A stretch of 64,000 bases of DNA. It comes from Metridium senile. Taxonomy: Eukaryota; Cnidaria; Anthozoa; Actiniaria; Metridiidae. The stretch covers positions 35,244,316-35,308,315 of the forward strand of contig OX459096.1 of assembly GCA_949775045.1 (NCBI GenBank), in the 5' to 3' direction. Shown piece by piece: positions 22,207 through 33,699 of the stretch. A program made the translations under genes and the position numbers. The notes beneath the pieces are model-generated. The model was not told the DNA's origin. It saw only the letters and a list, made by a program, of their open reading frames with translations, and did not search any database. Numbering within the stretch: the stretch's first letter is position 1; each line of letters starts with the position of its first letter.

Positions 22207-22275
22207 AACGTTGAGCTTGCAATGATAGAGATACGTGAATAATTGTCTTTTCTCTATCATTGCAAGCTCAACGTT
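22207..22275. repeat. Short hairpin repeat
   Basis: AACGTTGAGCTTGCAATGAT and its inverse ATCATTGCAAGCTCAACGTT form arms of about 27 bases around an AT-rich loop. A related arm occurs inside the element at 31,606-31,815, so this is a dispersed family. Confidence 0.6.
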
Positions 22276-22299
22276 CGTCTCCCTTCGATGCTAATAATA

Positions 22300-22559
22300 G
22301 GGGTGGCGCCAGGGACTCCAAAAAATTAAAAGTTTCGGAAAAAGTGGCGAAGTCTTGGAATCTCGCCCTTTGTACGCTTATAGCCGCGGAGTCTTGTTTT
22401 TCATTCTCTTTTTTGCGTCTCGGAGTCTTTTTTTCCGATTTTGTGAAACGAAAATTTCTATCTGAGCCGAGTTTTTAAATCAACTGAGTCTCGGTCTCGG
22501 AACTAAAAGGTATACGTCTCGGCGTCTCGGATTTACTATTCGCCACCCCTAAAAATAGA
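22300..22559. mobile_element. MITE with GGGGTGGCG ends
   Basis: The ends GGGGTGGCG and CGCCACCCC are inverse to each other. The interior is rich in CTCGG and AGTCT words and has no coding capacity. The GGGGTGG terminus recalls the elements at 2,469 and 19,206 but the subterminal sequence differs. A truncated relative starts at about 28,185 (AGGGGTGGCGAGTCTGAG). Target duplication is not clear. Confidence 0.5.
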
Positions 22560-23283
22560 CATACGTTACATATGTAGACCACCCCTCCCTCATTCGGGTT
22601 TAATGTATGACTATGTCGACATCATGTCAAAATTAATTCGGTTGAGTTGATTGATTGATAATGGTTAGGATTTTTGCACTAAAAGAAGTAAAAAAAACTC
22701 TACTGGACCACTGTGTCCACTAAATACATGCATACATTTTATTAATCTTCCTATAAAAGGTTTTTCAAGAATAATTTACAATGATAACAAATAGTTGTAT
22801 GCATATAAGAAAATACAAAATCAATGTAATTAAAAAAGTGTTCCAAATATAAAATGGTAGAAAAAGATGTATCATACAGTTTAAGGAAACTATGTTTCGT
22901 CAAATGGTTCATAAAATTCCAATCTGTTTTTTTAACCGGAACGGCTGGGCAACATAGGAAGATTGTCCTATCATTCTAGTTGGAATTTCCAGAAAATAAC
23001 CATACTATTTCATTTCCAACCGAAATGACCGTTAGTTTTTATTTTAAATGCCCCTTACAACGAAACAGACTACAAATGATTGGCTTACTTCCTCTCTTCT
23101 ATTGGCACGAATTCCTAAATATAGTGTTTCTCGATCTGATACCAAATATTACACAACCTGATATATATTGACAAAGAAGTCATTCCAATTGAAATCAAAT
23201 GTAGGTCTACACGATCTTGAAGCAGTTTAATTCCGAAGAAATGCAAAACTGTTATACTAGCTTATCATAGATCCTTCTTTGTT

Positions 23284-24562
23284 TAGCCTGCGTCACATCC
23301 GGACTTTTTCTGGGTTAAGTCCGTCCCAGGTGATTTCGCGCGCGCACTTCCGGTTAGTATAAGCCAATCAGAAGCGTTTCTGTCGCATCGCAAACAATTC
23401 CAAGATGGCGTCGTTCGAGAGAGTTGTTTCCCGTGTTAACCCTCGATAAATACATCCTTAAAATAACTTTAAATTGAAAAGTTCTATGTTATTTGAACAA
23501 TAAAAGTTCACTGCTGCTGTATCAGGGATAAAAAAGAAAGAAAACAAAACGCAAATGCCTAAAAGTAACCGAAATTGTTTTTCTCTCGAGGCGCCATTTT
23601 GGAACTATTCGTTTTGACAAACAATCCTTTGCGTGCTTCGAAGCGAGATCACCTGGTCTGTGAAACAACGTCACAAACCGTGTTCTGGACCCCCAGCTGA
23701 CAAGCACGGATAGTCAGCTGGGGGTCTTCGAAGCGATTTCTTATTGGCTATCGCCTTGTTCAATTCTAACACGATTGCTGATTGGTTTGAATATTCTTCT
23801 ACGCACATGTGACAAAATGTAAACAAAACAAGCAGCCGTTTGAAGGTATCGAAAATCAATTTGAAATTGAAAGCCTTTTGCTAACCTACCTATTACCTGA
23901 ATGAAAGTAGAGTATCAAAGCCTTTTTGAGTAGAATAAGGTTTTTATCGACTAGGCCTCCCGACACGCTTTATCGAAGATCTGTGATATTTTAAAGCTGA
24001 TCAAATGTGAAGAACATCATCCAAATGATCTAGCCGCGTTTATCTAGTACCGTATGGATGAGCGACAAAGTCAATAAACTAACTTAACTTTGAAGGTATT
24101 GTTAGATTTATTTAATTGCTTGTGCTGTGTGAAATATCCCAGTAGTTTGTTCGTTAGACGAATTAATTATCTGTGTTTTATAATTCTTCAAACAAGCTTG
24201 GCATACTTGTTGAGATTTTCTCTCAATAGAAAGGCCAATCAAATATTGAATTTTCCTTTGCTGCTCGTGATAAATCTGTGTTTTTGAATCATAAACTTTG
24301 CAGTAAATTTCGTTCAAACAACTACATATGTCAAATGTCAAAACCATGTGTAGCATTAAAACTTTGGACTTGGCGCGATGAAAGATAGTTATGACAAGCT
24401 TTTGACCAATCAGCGAGCATGTTAGAATTGAACAAGGCGAGAGCCAATAAGAAATCGCTTCTTATATCCGTGCTAGTCAGCTGGGGGTCCAGAACACGGT
24501 TTGTGGCGTTGTTTCACAGACGGACTTATAACCGAGAAAAAGTCCGGATGTGACGCAGGCTA
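23284..24562. mobile_element. 1.28-kb non-autonomous DNA element with perfect 8-bp target duplication
   Basis: The ends TAGCCTGCGTCACATCCGGA occur in inverse orientation at both termini. TCTTTGTT is directly repeated outside (23276-23283 and 24563-24570). An 8-bp duplication is typical of the hAT superfamily, although the terminal bases do not clearly fit the hAT consensus. Internal arms (GTGTTCTGGACCCCCAGCTG near 23,680 and its inverse near 24,490; AACAAGGCGA words near 23,760 and 24,435) give a second, larger palindrome. There is no transposase frame. Confidence 0.78.
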
Positions 24563-24813
24563 TCTTTGTTCGACTCTTTGTTCGTGCAAGTGGCGTACCT
24601 GGAGCACTCCCCCTCTCAATTCTAGGACTTACATTTTCGTGTGCTTTGACGAAGAAAAAACAACAGGTAGATGCAAATAGATGCAAACCCCTTTCACTAC
24701 CCCTTCCAAATAGCAGAAACCACACAGAAACATGCTACTATAAGTTTATTAACGTGTTGTTTGATATGATACACTGATAATATTGATATGATAATAAACA
24801 CGGTACAAATTAG

Positions 24814-25200
24814 CATTTTTTACATCGAGCAAGGGACTGGAACAAAATTAATTGAATTCAATAATAAACCCCTTCAAACGAAAGAACAAATACAAATTTA
24901 TAAGAATTGAAAGCTTGAATTAATTTGTGCAAATTGCAACGAAATCATGGTATTTTTATTTTTTTTCAACAATACAAAGATTGTATGGTTTGGAATGACG
25001 TTTTGGAAGGATACCATACATTTTTCTCTAATTTTGGCAGAGTTTGGATGCTCATATGTTTTCTCTTATTAGCCAAACGTTCTGAAACTTGGTCAATAAG
25101 CTTATATTTGGTTACTCTCCCATGAGACGGGGTTATTTTTTTCCATAATTAAATTAGTTTTTCACACTCGTACCCAGTCCCTTGCTCGACATGGAAAAAG
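24814..25200. mobile_element. MITE with GAGCAAGGGACTGG ends
   Basis: TTTTTTACATCGAGCAAGGG at the left and, inverted, TTTTTCCATGTCGAGCAAGG at the right form the arms. Both continue with ACTGG. The AT-rich interior shows only short open frames that I regard as chance. Target duplication was not identified. Confidence 0.6.
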
Positions 25201-26170
25201 CCAATCAATATATATATATATATATATATATCAACACGTATTGCTATTATTCATTATTAACTACGGTATAGTATAAAGTATCATAAATAAGGGGGGAATT
25301 CACCCCCGCATATCCTCGCTCTTGACTGTTCTACAAGTAAATCTACTCTTAAGTTTGTGAGAATTGTCGAGCGATCCAAACACTCAACTGATCTGATCTC
25401 GAATTCTCACAAATGCACTTTACATAAGCGTATGAAAACACAGAAAACGTTTTAAATGATAACTATCAGTATTACAATGATGTCAAATGACTATGATCTA
25501 CGGATCTATCAGTAACAAATTATAGCAATTCCTAAAACATTTTGAAAGACGCCATAAACTGATTTCGTTAAATTAAGTGTACATGTTTCTCACGGATGAA
25601 ACCACATGAATCGAATTGCGTAATAGCAGTGGCCTTATTAATAAGTAGCTGTTTTCAAACTTCTTTTTTTTTCTAGCAACTTGGTTATTGAGTTCCACAC
25701 ATCATAGTCGTCAAAGACAATTATACGAAATCAAACAAAAATTATCAATTTAATTAATCTGAGCACCCCATAGTAGTTGGACTCATAACGATAACGAGAT
25801 GAAATATTTGCACAAATTATGTTACCAACAATCTTAAGCTATTGTAAGAGTTATAAAACTTCAAGTTGAAACGTATTCGCTTTAGCTTTGCTTTTTTTTT
25901 ATTTTTTTTTTTTTGCCACAAGAGTATATTTAAGATTCCGTGTAAAAACAATCACCCTAAATCAATTGCAAATATAGAATTTTTTAACGAATGATTTGCA
26001 TTATTGGTGAAAATTAGTACGTAAACATAAAAGTGACTTTTCAATAAACTTTTCAGCGGATTCCCAGCCACACGCAAGAATAAAATAAAGCATTCACAAT
26101 AGCAAAGACTCCTAGTATAATGCTGATGAGTCTGACATTTAGCATTAAAATGCTAAGCATCATTTCCAAA
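25201..26170. other. Gene-free AT-rich spacer
   Basis: Contains a short (AT)n run (about 25,208-25,231) and T-runs near 25,890-25,913. No coding frame or repeat family was recognised. Its distal part may be 3' untranslated sequence of the GPCR gene. Confidence 0.5.
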
Positions 26171-26176
26171 TTTATT
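26171..26176 (-). terminator. Possible GPCR polyadenylation signal (AATAAA)
   Basis: The canonical hexamer on the minus strand lies about 220 bases after the GPCR stop codon, a usual distance. No other evidence. Confidence 0.35.
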
Positions 26177-26398
26177 TCTGGAAATCCCAATGTATTTGAT
26201 TAAATGACAACTTATTGCTTTTCTCTTTTTATGATGAGCTGAAAAGAGATAGCATTCAATGTGATCAGTTGCCAGTTTGTTCTTTGTTGGGATTAGATGC
26301 GCTAGCTAGAATTGTTATATATACGAATTGACTTTATCTTACAGAATATATCATTATTGATGGTCAACAATCCATGGTCTTTGATCAAGTCTGGTAAT

Positions 26399-27517
26399 TT
26401 AGCTCGAATTTCTTCGACAAAATACTTCCCATATTTGAAGATTTTGTACATTAAAGAGAATGCTTTTAAAGGCTTCCTTGAATTGTCTGTCGTGGAATGG
26501 GTACAAGTATGGGTTTAAAGCAGAATTGAGATAGCCCATAACTAAGAGAATATGTGAGACTTCTTTAGGTGTTCCAATGAAACATTGCTCTCCACATATG
26601 GCTACAATAAGGCTCAATAATGAATATGGAAGCCAGCACAAAAAAAACAGTCCTACAATCATTGCAATGTATTTGGATCCTTTCAAATGTTTTTTGATGG
26701 ACTTTTTGGTATGCTGGCCTTCAGAAATAGATGTTCCTCCATTGACACCGTTCATCGTCAATGACATGGTCGTCTCATTGACAGACATGCTACGAGCTAG
26801 TTTTTTCACTCTTCTTTGATGTTTCCGAGCAATTTGATAAATCAACGCCCAACAAATTGCCATAAAAAACATTGGGATGATGAAGTTTGCAATATTGATT
26901 AAGATAACGTAGCCAGAAGATAAAATAAAGTAACATCCTATTCCATTTGTTCCCTCGAAATTGTTAACATAATTTGGAAAACGTGCATCTCTCCATCCAA
27001 TAACGGGTAAGCAAGCTGTTATCAGAGCATAGGCCCATAACAGCATTATCGCAACCACGGCCCTCTTAGGGGTCATTAGTTCAGTGTATCGTAACGGAAC
27101 TCGAAGTACTATAAACCGATCAAGAGTTACTGCACTTAGGTTTATTATAGACCCTGGGATACACAGAAGATACAATGTAGACCAAAATTGACACACAATC
27201 TCGCCATGTGTCCATATACCATCTTTAATGAAGTTGTCCAGCTCCAAAGGAACGACCAGCACAGCTGTTAATAAGTCTGAAAAAGCCAAACTTGCTATAT
27301 AGTAATTAGTAACATTACCTCTTAAACGATGGTAATTAAAGAAGGCATATAGCACCAAAAGATTCCCCAGTATAGCTGCAATGATGATTATTACCATGAT
27401 CGTAGATGAGAAGATCTTGAAAATAATATGAAATGGTAGTATGCCATAATTTGCTACAGACGAGTTAGTATTATTGGACGTCTGACAGTCTGAGACATTG
27501 AACATTGAACCATTCAT
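26399..27517 (-). CDS. Class A (rhodopsin-like) G-protein-coupled receptor, orphan
   Basis: A complete seven-helix receptor of 372 residues, or 385 if the ATG at 27556 is used. I prefer 27517 because TCTTGTTTTGCAG just upstream is a strong 3' splice site, implying a 5' untranslated exon. The extracellular N-terminus has sequons NGS, NVS, NNT and NSS. Class A marks are LGN in TM1, LAFSD in TM2, Cys3.25 (CQFW), DRF in place of DRY after TM3, Trp4.50, a loop-2 cysteine (GIGC), CWLPY in TM6 and NPYLY in TM7. Counting from the DRF arginine, position 3.32 is Tyr, so the amine-binding Asp is absent. Position 7.43 is Tyr, so it is not an opsin. The third loop is long and basic with many Ser/Thr. The ligand cannot be deduced; a cnidarian-type orphan amine- or adenosine-like receptor is plausible. 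Confidence 0.9.
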   Translation of the reverse strand: MNGSMFNVSDCQTSNNTNSSVANYGILPFHIIFKIFSSTIMVIIIIAAILGNLLVLYAFFNYHRLRGNVTNYYIASLAFSDLLTAVLVVPLELDNFIKDGIWTHGEIVCQFWSTLYLLCIPGSIINLSAVTLDRFIVLRVPLRYTELMTPKRAVVAIMLLWAYALITACLPVIGWRDARFPNYVNNFEGTNGIGCYFILSSGYVILINIANFIIPMFFMAICWALIYQIARKHQRRVKKLARSMSVNETTMSLTMNGVNGGTSISEGQHTKKSIKKHLKGSKYIAMIVGLFFLCWLPYSLLSLIVAICGEQCFIGTPKEVSHILLVMGYLNSALNPYLYPFHDRQFKEAFKSILFNVQNLQIWEVFCRRNSS

Positions 27518-27821
27518 GGTTGAATCTGCAAAACAAGACACACGACAATCAATCATTTGAACTAACTTTATGTCAATGAATATGAGCCGCTAGTTTAACA
27601 TGGAGGTATTTTTTTAGGAATAATAAAAAAGAATAGCAAATATTAAAAAATCAAATAACATTGATTATAGTAACAACCAATGTATATTCAAGTAGCGTTG
27701 CGTTTTAATGGAAAACACTAACAAAGAACAAATACCCATTCTTTTGATGTTTGTCAAGTTTAATGTGTTTTTTTTTTGTTATAGGGTGGCATTGGTGGCG
27801 TTCCCGTACCGCGTGCCTGTC

Positions 27822-28040
27822 ACTTTAGATTTGACAACGAGTACGAGATTGAGTACGAGTACAAGTTTTGAAATTGGACTTCTGTGTGTTGTTGATGATG
27901 AATTGTCTTGTGTATAGATTGAGACACCAAATGAATAAAAACAAGAAGTGGAATGTAATTCAGTATCAACAATCATACATAAGGTCAATTTTAAAACTCG
28001 TACTCGTACTCAATCTCGTACTCGCTATCAAATCTAAAGT
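27822..28040. mobile_element. MITE with ACTTTAGATTTG ends
   Basis: ACTTTAGATTTGACAACGAG followed by TACGAGATTGAGTACGAGTA at the left is mirrored by the inverse sequence at about 27,990-28,040, giving arms of about 45 bases. It lies about 270 bases upstream of the GPCR exon. Confidence 0.65.
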
Positions 28041-28798
28041 TCCCTAGTTCTGTCAGGTTCGAGCATGGCTCAGTTATATTGAATTTGAATTTGTAGTGTT
28101 CTCTTGAATGCCAAAACGGTTTTTTCTCAGGGCTTCCAGGTTTTCCTCCCTCCACAAAACAAATAAGCTAAAATAATTAATGTAGGGGTGGCGAGTCTGA
28201 GTTTGTGTCTGAGTCTCCCAAATTTTAAAAGACTTGTGTCCTTGTACTCTCCCCCGCAGCCGTTTTAAGTGTCGTCACTAACAGAAAAAAACGACTGCAG
28301 GGCAGGCTAGTGTCTCCAAAGAGATCTGAGACGTTGAAAAAGATTTATAAGTCGAATCTCGCAATCTTATTCGGAACAGGTTGTCTTGCATAATTTATTA
28401 AGGCAACCTGTACCACTTATGTGTATGGTACAAGGTGCGAAATAAACTAGTAAGTCTAATTGAATAGCAAAGAGGCCGTAATAGAGTAATTGCAAAAACC
28501 TTTGACTATTAGAACCGGAGTATTTAAATTTTATAGTTTAATAGACAACTGCGGCTAGTGTCATTTAGTCTACTATTTGAGTTTTTTGTAATCACTCTGA
28601 GGTTTGGGTGTCAACTATGACTGATAATTTTTTCAAATTTATCAATTATCAATTTTTATCAATTATTTATCAATTATTTATCCAACTATGACTGATGATT
28701 TTTTCCATAGGTTTTTTATATGAAGGCAAATTGTCTCCAGTAGGCAGGTTAACCTACTTTTAATTTCTATACAGTAAATTTGTCAGTTTTCCCCAAAA

Positions 28799-28976
28799 AT
28801 TTGCCAATATCGCTTAATGTAGCCCAATGTTGCACTGTGTTGCGGTGACAGTTGGTCAAAATTTGCCAATATCGCCTAATGTAGCCCAATGTCGCACTGT
28901 GTCACAGCAACTTTTGGCCAACATTTGCCAATGTCGCCTAATGTAGCCCAATATTGCATTGTGTCGCGGCGACGGT
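28799..28976. repeat. 62-bp tandem repeat, three copies
   Basis: Units start at 28799, 28861 and 28923 with TTTGCCAATATCGCCTAATG then TAGCCCAATG. Each ends in a GTGTCGCGGCGAC-type word. Copies differ by several substitutions. Confidence 0.85.
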
Positions 28977-29449
28977 GGACCCCAGAGTAGGCCTTCCTAT
29001 GTTGCCGAATATGATGGTCCCCTAGAAATTAATATAGAGGCAGCTTATCGTAAATAAATCACGATATGGGATATATAAATTTCTTGAAACCAAAATACGA
29101 AAAAAATACATCGGCTTATCAAATCATCAACTGGTCAATATCGTTACACGTCCCATAACAGAAACATATCTTTACCGCACTTTTATACGACAAAGTCAGA
29201 AAAGGTTCAGTTTCGCGGATCATCTACTCATTTCGTTGGTCGAAAGTATACTAACAAGAAAAATAATCAAATACAAGACTCTCATCATACAATAAAATAT
29301 CTAGACTTGCCAAAGTCGAACTCGTTTATCACAGGACTAGTGAGCGAAGTTTGTTACAGTAACGAGCGAAGCGAGCCAGTAAGTTGAGCGCGAAGTGCGA
29401 AACGAGCTACGAGCCGAAAGTCTATAAAATATCGAGACATGCAATTTAG

Positions 29450-31250
29450 ATTAATCTATTGACTGATTCGATCTTGCTTTGGTCCATTGGGATGTTGCTT
29501 TCAACTTTGATGAAATAGATGATGTGTTATTTGCCCACGAGAATTTAATAAACATTTTCTTACAAGAACACATTGATAATATTAGAGAAACGCCAGAGTG
29601 TCAAGAATAAGGTTCAGCCCCCTCTGGTTTAGCAAATAAATTAGATTTTTGAGAGATTTGTTGTTGAAAAAAGTCAAAATCCACATAAGACTGGTTTAAG
29701 TACAAAGTAACGTGCACGGCGAAAAACTGTTAACTTTATCATATTAGTGAATTACGAACTCTTAATGGCAAATCCAACGCTGAAAAATCGACAAGAATTT
29801 GTGAGCTTAAAACGGATATGTCAGATTCCGTCCAGATTGCTGACTCATTTAATTAATATCCTATCAAGAGCGCAATAGTTGCATTAATGAAAAACGCTTA
29901 CCGATTACAAACCAGAAATTGATAAGGAAACTCAATTTGATATTCATTTGGTAACTAAAAAACATAATCGAAACAATCAATACAATCCTTACAAATAGAC
30001 CTGTCCTTGCTCCACCATTTCAGAAACTACTAGTTTTTTCAATCTCTACGTCCACCTTTCCTTCACCCTGAGAAATAGATCGTGTAACACCTATTCAGAA
30101 GGATCGATGGCCCACCTGAAGCGGCAAAGAACTATATATATCGCCGACCAATTTCTATACTATGCACATTATCGAAAATATTGGAAAGCATGTCGGTTGC
30201 TCTTTACTCAATTATCTATATAACAATAATCTCCTTTTCGTTAGCCAGTCTGCTTTCCGAAAGAACTATTCTATTGAAACGGATCTAATCAAACTTACCG
30301 ACAAGATCCTCTTTTACATGGACAACGATAAACTGACAGGCCTTTTATTCAGCGATTTTAGAAAATCCTTTGACATTATTAGTCATCATATAATACTTGA
30401 AAAACTTGGCATCTAAGGTGCTACTGATTCGGCTGTTAGCTTGTTTAAATCGTAATTATCAGAGGGCAAACAATTTGTTCAAATATCAAACCATGCATCT
30501 TCGACTCTCCCAACATCTGACGGCATTCCACAAGGTTCTAATTTAGGCCCTATACTGGCAATTTAGGCCCTATTTGCAAATGACCTTCAAATATGTCTTG
30601 AAAACTCAACATGTATGCAAATGATACGACACTGTCATCAAAACAACACCAAATCCATATATCATTGAGCAATGATCTACAAAATATCTCGAAGTGAAAC
30701 CAGGCTAACAAGATGGTAATCAATGAGGACAAGACAAATTAAAACGATGTTGATCGTAAACGACAAGAAATAACACCGACACTCGATATGAAAATAACAG
30801 ACACAACTATTAAACAAATTTAACAGCACAGCATCCTTCGTATTTCAATTGATGATGATCTCGACATCGACGGACCTATACAACGAAAAAAGTGTCTAAA
30901 GGGGTTGGTCTTTAAAGGCATATCAGCCCCTACTTAAAATGTCATTAGATAGAATTGTTCTACAATACAGTCATTAAACCTAAATTCTTTATGGCATTTC
31001 AATCTGGCAATAAAGAGCATGCATGATAACAGCATATGCAACTGAACTACAAAAGCGAGCCATTAGGATAATCAAAAATGCTGAGAAATCCAGAAGACCT
31101 ATATATACTCATGCATCTTTAACTCTCTAAATTGGCTGCCTTTTTACATGGACTCGTACCTTCATCGGCTTGCACAAAAGATCGAAATGATTAATAACGA
31201 CATTGTACCTTAATGACACCCTCAAAATGAAATGTGACGTTGACAACAGA
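29450..31250 (+). pseudogene. Dead CR1/Jockey-type LINE, endonuclease end and reverse transcriptase
   Basis: Recognisable plus-strand pieces in order are WDVAFNFDEIDDVLFAHENL (linker after the endonuclease, about 29.48 kb), LLFVSQSAFRKNYSIETDLI and TGLLFSDFRKSFDIISHHI (RT blocks, 30.2-30.4 kb), and a GIPQGS-like remnant near 30.53 kb. They lie in different frames with many stops. The family is the same broad type as the copy at 60.5 kb but more decayed. No intact ends were found. Confidence 0.75.
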
Positions 31251-31337
31251 AACACCCGGTTTAACAATTAGAAACTAAATCTTCAATGCCCTTTTTTCAA
31301 GACATGGACATAATTTCCGCCTGGGGTGGACTCCGGT

Positions 31338-31591
31338 GAAAAAGTACCGGGGATGTCTTTTAAAAAGGGCGTGGCCGGATGAATTTTACTCCCTGAGAGA
31401 TACCACATTAATTAATAATATTAATATACGTATCAGAAGCGAATATCGATTAGCTCTTCTCTCCCTTTTCGACACCCTAAGAGATACCAGAAATGCTAAT
31501 TTTCAAACATTCGCATTTGACACCCTAAAAGATACCAAATCGCTCATTTTTGCCCCTAAGAGGTACGACGAGCATCCCCCGTACTTTTTCG
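31338..31591. mobile_element. MITE with AAAAAGTACCGGGG ends
   Basis: GAAAAAGTACCGGGGATG at the left and, inverted, CATCCCCCGTACTTTTTC at the right. The inside has repeated words ACACCCTAAGAGATACCA, ACACCCTAAAAGATACCA and CCTGAGAGATACCA at roughly 40-base intervals. The 88-codon open frame across it is probably not a gene. Confidence 0.6.
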
Positions 31592-31605
31592 ATAGCCGAT
31601 AATAT

Positions 31606-31815
31606 AGTCCCCTTCACAGTTCCCTGCGCCATCTTGAAATGTAGCCAGGCCTTTGCATCAAAGCTCAACGAACAGTCGACCATGAGCTTGATAGAGACCT
31701 TTTAACACCTCGCGGGACAATTATTCACATATCTCTATCATTGCAAGCTCAACGTTTGTATTTCTCCGATAAAAATGGCCTGACGAAGATGGCACAAGGA
31801 ACTGTGAAGGAGACT
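31606..31815. mobile_element. MITE with AGTCCCCTTCACAGTTCC ends
   Basis: Arms of about 30 bases: AGTCCCCTTCACAGTTCC then TGCGCCATCTT at the left, inverse AAGATGGCACAAGGAACTG then TGAAGGAGACT at the right. It lies 15 bases after the preceding element. The interior includes one arm of the hairpin family seen at 22,207. Confidence 0.65.
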
Positions 31816-33355
31816 ATTAATTGTGTGAAAATAAATGAAAGTTGCACAAGAATTGAGAATTTAAAAATGATGAAATTCATAAATAGGCAACATGTGTAAA
31901 ATTAAGGATTGATATTTGCTCTGCAATCTGATAAGGCAGACAAAGACACTATGATATGTGGATTTTATATCATTTTTTTTTTTTTGGTATAAGCATGATA
32001 TTCAATCTCAGCACATTTGAACTTTAAAATATTTTCTAACCTAAAGATTTCAATACGGTGTAAAATCCTTTCTTTTTGCTATGACATCACAATGAAAAAT
32101 TGAAGATCTTTTCGTAAGGTTCGACCATCTTTAAATTTTGAGGCCATAATCAGCCAACCCTGGCTTTATTGACTGCACAATCTACAGTGATTTGTACATA
32201 ATAGTTGTGGTTTAGTATCACTGAATATGTAGCTATTTTGTTGTAACGTCCGTAACGCTACTTTAAGCCTAACCTTACTAACTTTAATACAAATGTATAT
32301 TTCTCTCTTTAGTATTATAGTTATATATATTTTATTATTGTGAATATATATTAATCAGTACGTGCTATTTATTATTTTATCATAATATTATTTTACTTCG
32401 GTAAATAAAGTTGTTTGTATTGTATTCATTGTATATATTATATACATCTATTGTTTTTGTGCAAACCTCGGTATTACCTAAAACTCATGCGGGTTGATAA
32501 ATTAACTATGTTTTGTTGGAAGGTGTAATTGTTGGTAAGTATTTTTAATGTTACCATGGAGAGGCCTCTTAAAACATGATTAATAGAAACTTTGATAAGG
32601 GCAGCCAGAAAGAAATAACCACCACCAAAGTATCCAAATAAACGTATTGTAGAATGCTTCAAATATGTTTTCAGTATAAAACATTCTAAAATATAATGGA
32701 GTACACTATAATCTTAAAATACAAATTGGTTTGACTCTGGCCTGATTTTTTTTGCACTATAATCTTGTCCAGATGTTCAAGGGTTACATATGCTTTTATA
32801 TAACCGTGTGATTTAATGGTTTAAACCATAATCGACAACTATGTGGGTGGATTACTTTTTCGGTAAAGCAACTATTGTTTTAGATGCTGTCAAACTAACT
32901 GCTTTTATATTTCAAGCACTCAAACAAACAAACTGTCCTATTTGCTTTTCGGTTTCTGAAATCAACACTTCAGTTGTAGTCTCCCTCGAAGCCATTTTTA
33001 GAGTGGGGCTTGCTGTGGGGAAGACTGCACCTTTTGTCCGTTAGAGTTATTATGTCGTTCGTGGAACCGCAAGCCATAATATTTAATTAGTTGTATACCA
33101 TTAGTTAAATTAATGTAGTGGTGGTAGAAAACCCTATAGAAAAACAAGTGTAATTTAAGTACATTTCGGACGCAATTACATAGAATCATAAAGCCGCGGC
33201 ACGTTTCAGTTTATATAATAAATTTCCATTTATATACTAAATTATACATTAAACTAGTGCTCGGACTAAAATAAAAATAAAATGTATACATAATTCTGTA
33301 ACAATTATACAAATTTCGTTATATTACCATTACCGTTATATTACCACATTCAGTA
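31816..33355. other. Gene-free spacer
   Basis: AT-rich sequence without a coding frame that I can support. The stretch 32,300-32,460 is extremely AT-rich and non-repetitive. Confidence 0.5.
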
Positions 33356-33359
33356 TATA

Positions 33360-33625
33360 TACAGGCACCTCAAATTTTGTTGTCACAGCCGAAGTTACAG
33401 TCGTCACTCCAATGAATATCGCGTAGCGGTTACATCAATATAATTTATTGATTTATTACTTTGTTTTTTTTTGTACGAGACGTTTTTGTTTTATTATTCA
33501 ACACTGCAGAAATTGTCATATAACACAAGAACGTATAGCCAAAATATGCTATGCATAAATCGATAACAAAAGAAGAAATACCGACAACCTTTGCAGGCTT
33601 TGGTTGAAATAAGTGTATTAGTATA
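33360..33625 (-). repeat. Dispersed fragment, copy 2
   Basis: Similar to 3,390-3,680 in an ODAD2 intron, including CACAGCCGAAGTTACAGTC, CATAAATCGATAACAAAAGA and AGAAATACCGACAACCTTTG. Here the minus strand reads VVGISSFVIDLCIAYFGYTF, a hydrophobic segment. Its counterpart in the other copy differs by several conservative changes. Confidence 0.55.
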
Positions 33626-33699
33626 GTAATCCATCCGATAGTGCGAACTGGAATGACAGAAATCATATCAATTTACTACAAAACAAAAGGGGATTGTAG

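Noticed and set aside
31336..31602. 88-codon frame with repeated DTLRDT
   Set aside because: It lies exactly between the inverted ends of a MITE and reflects its internal short repeats.
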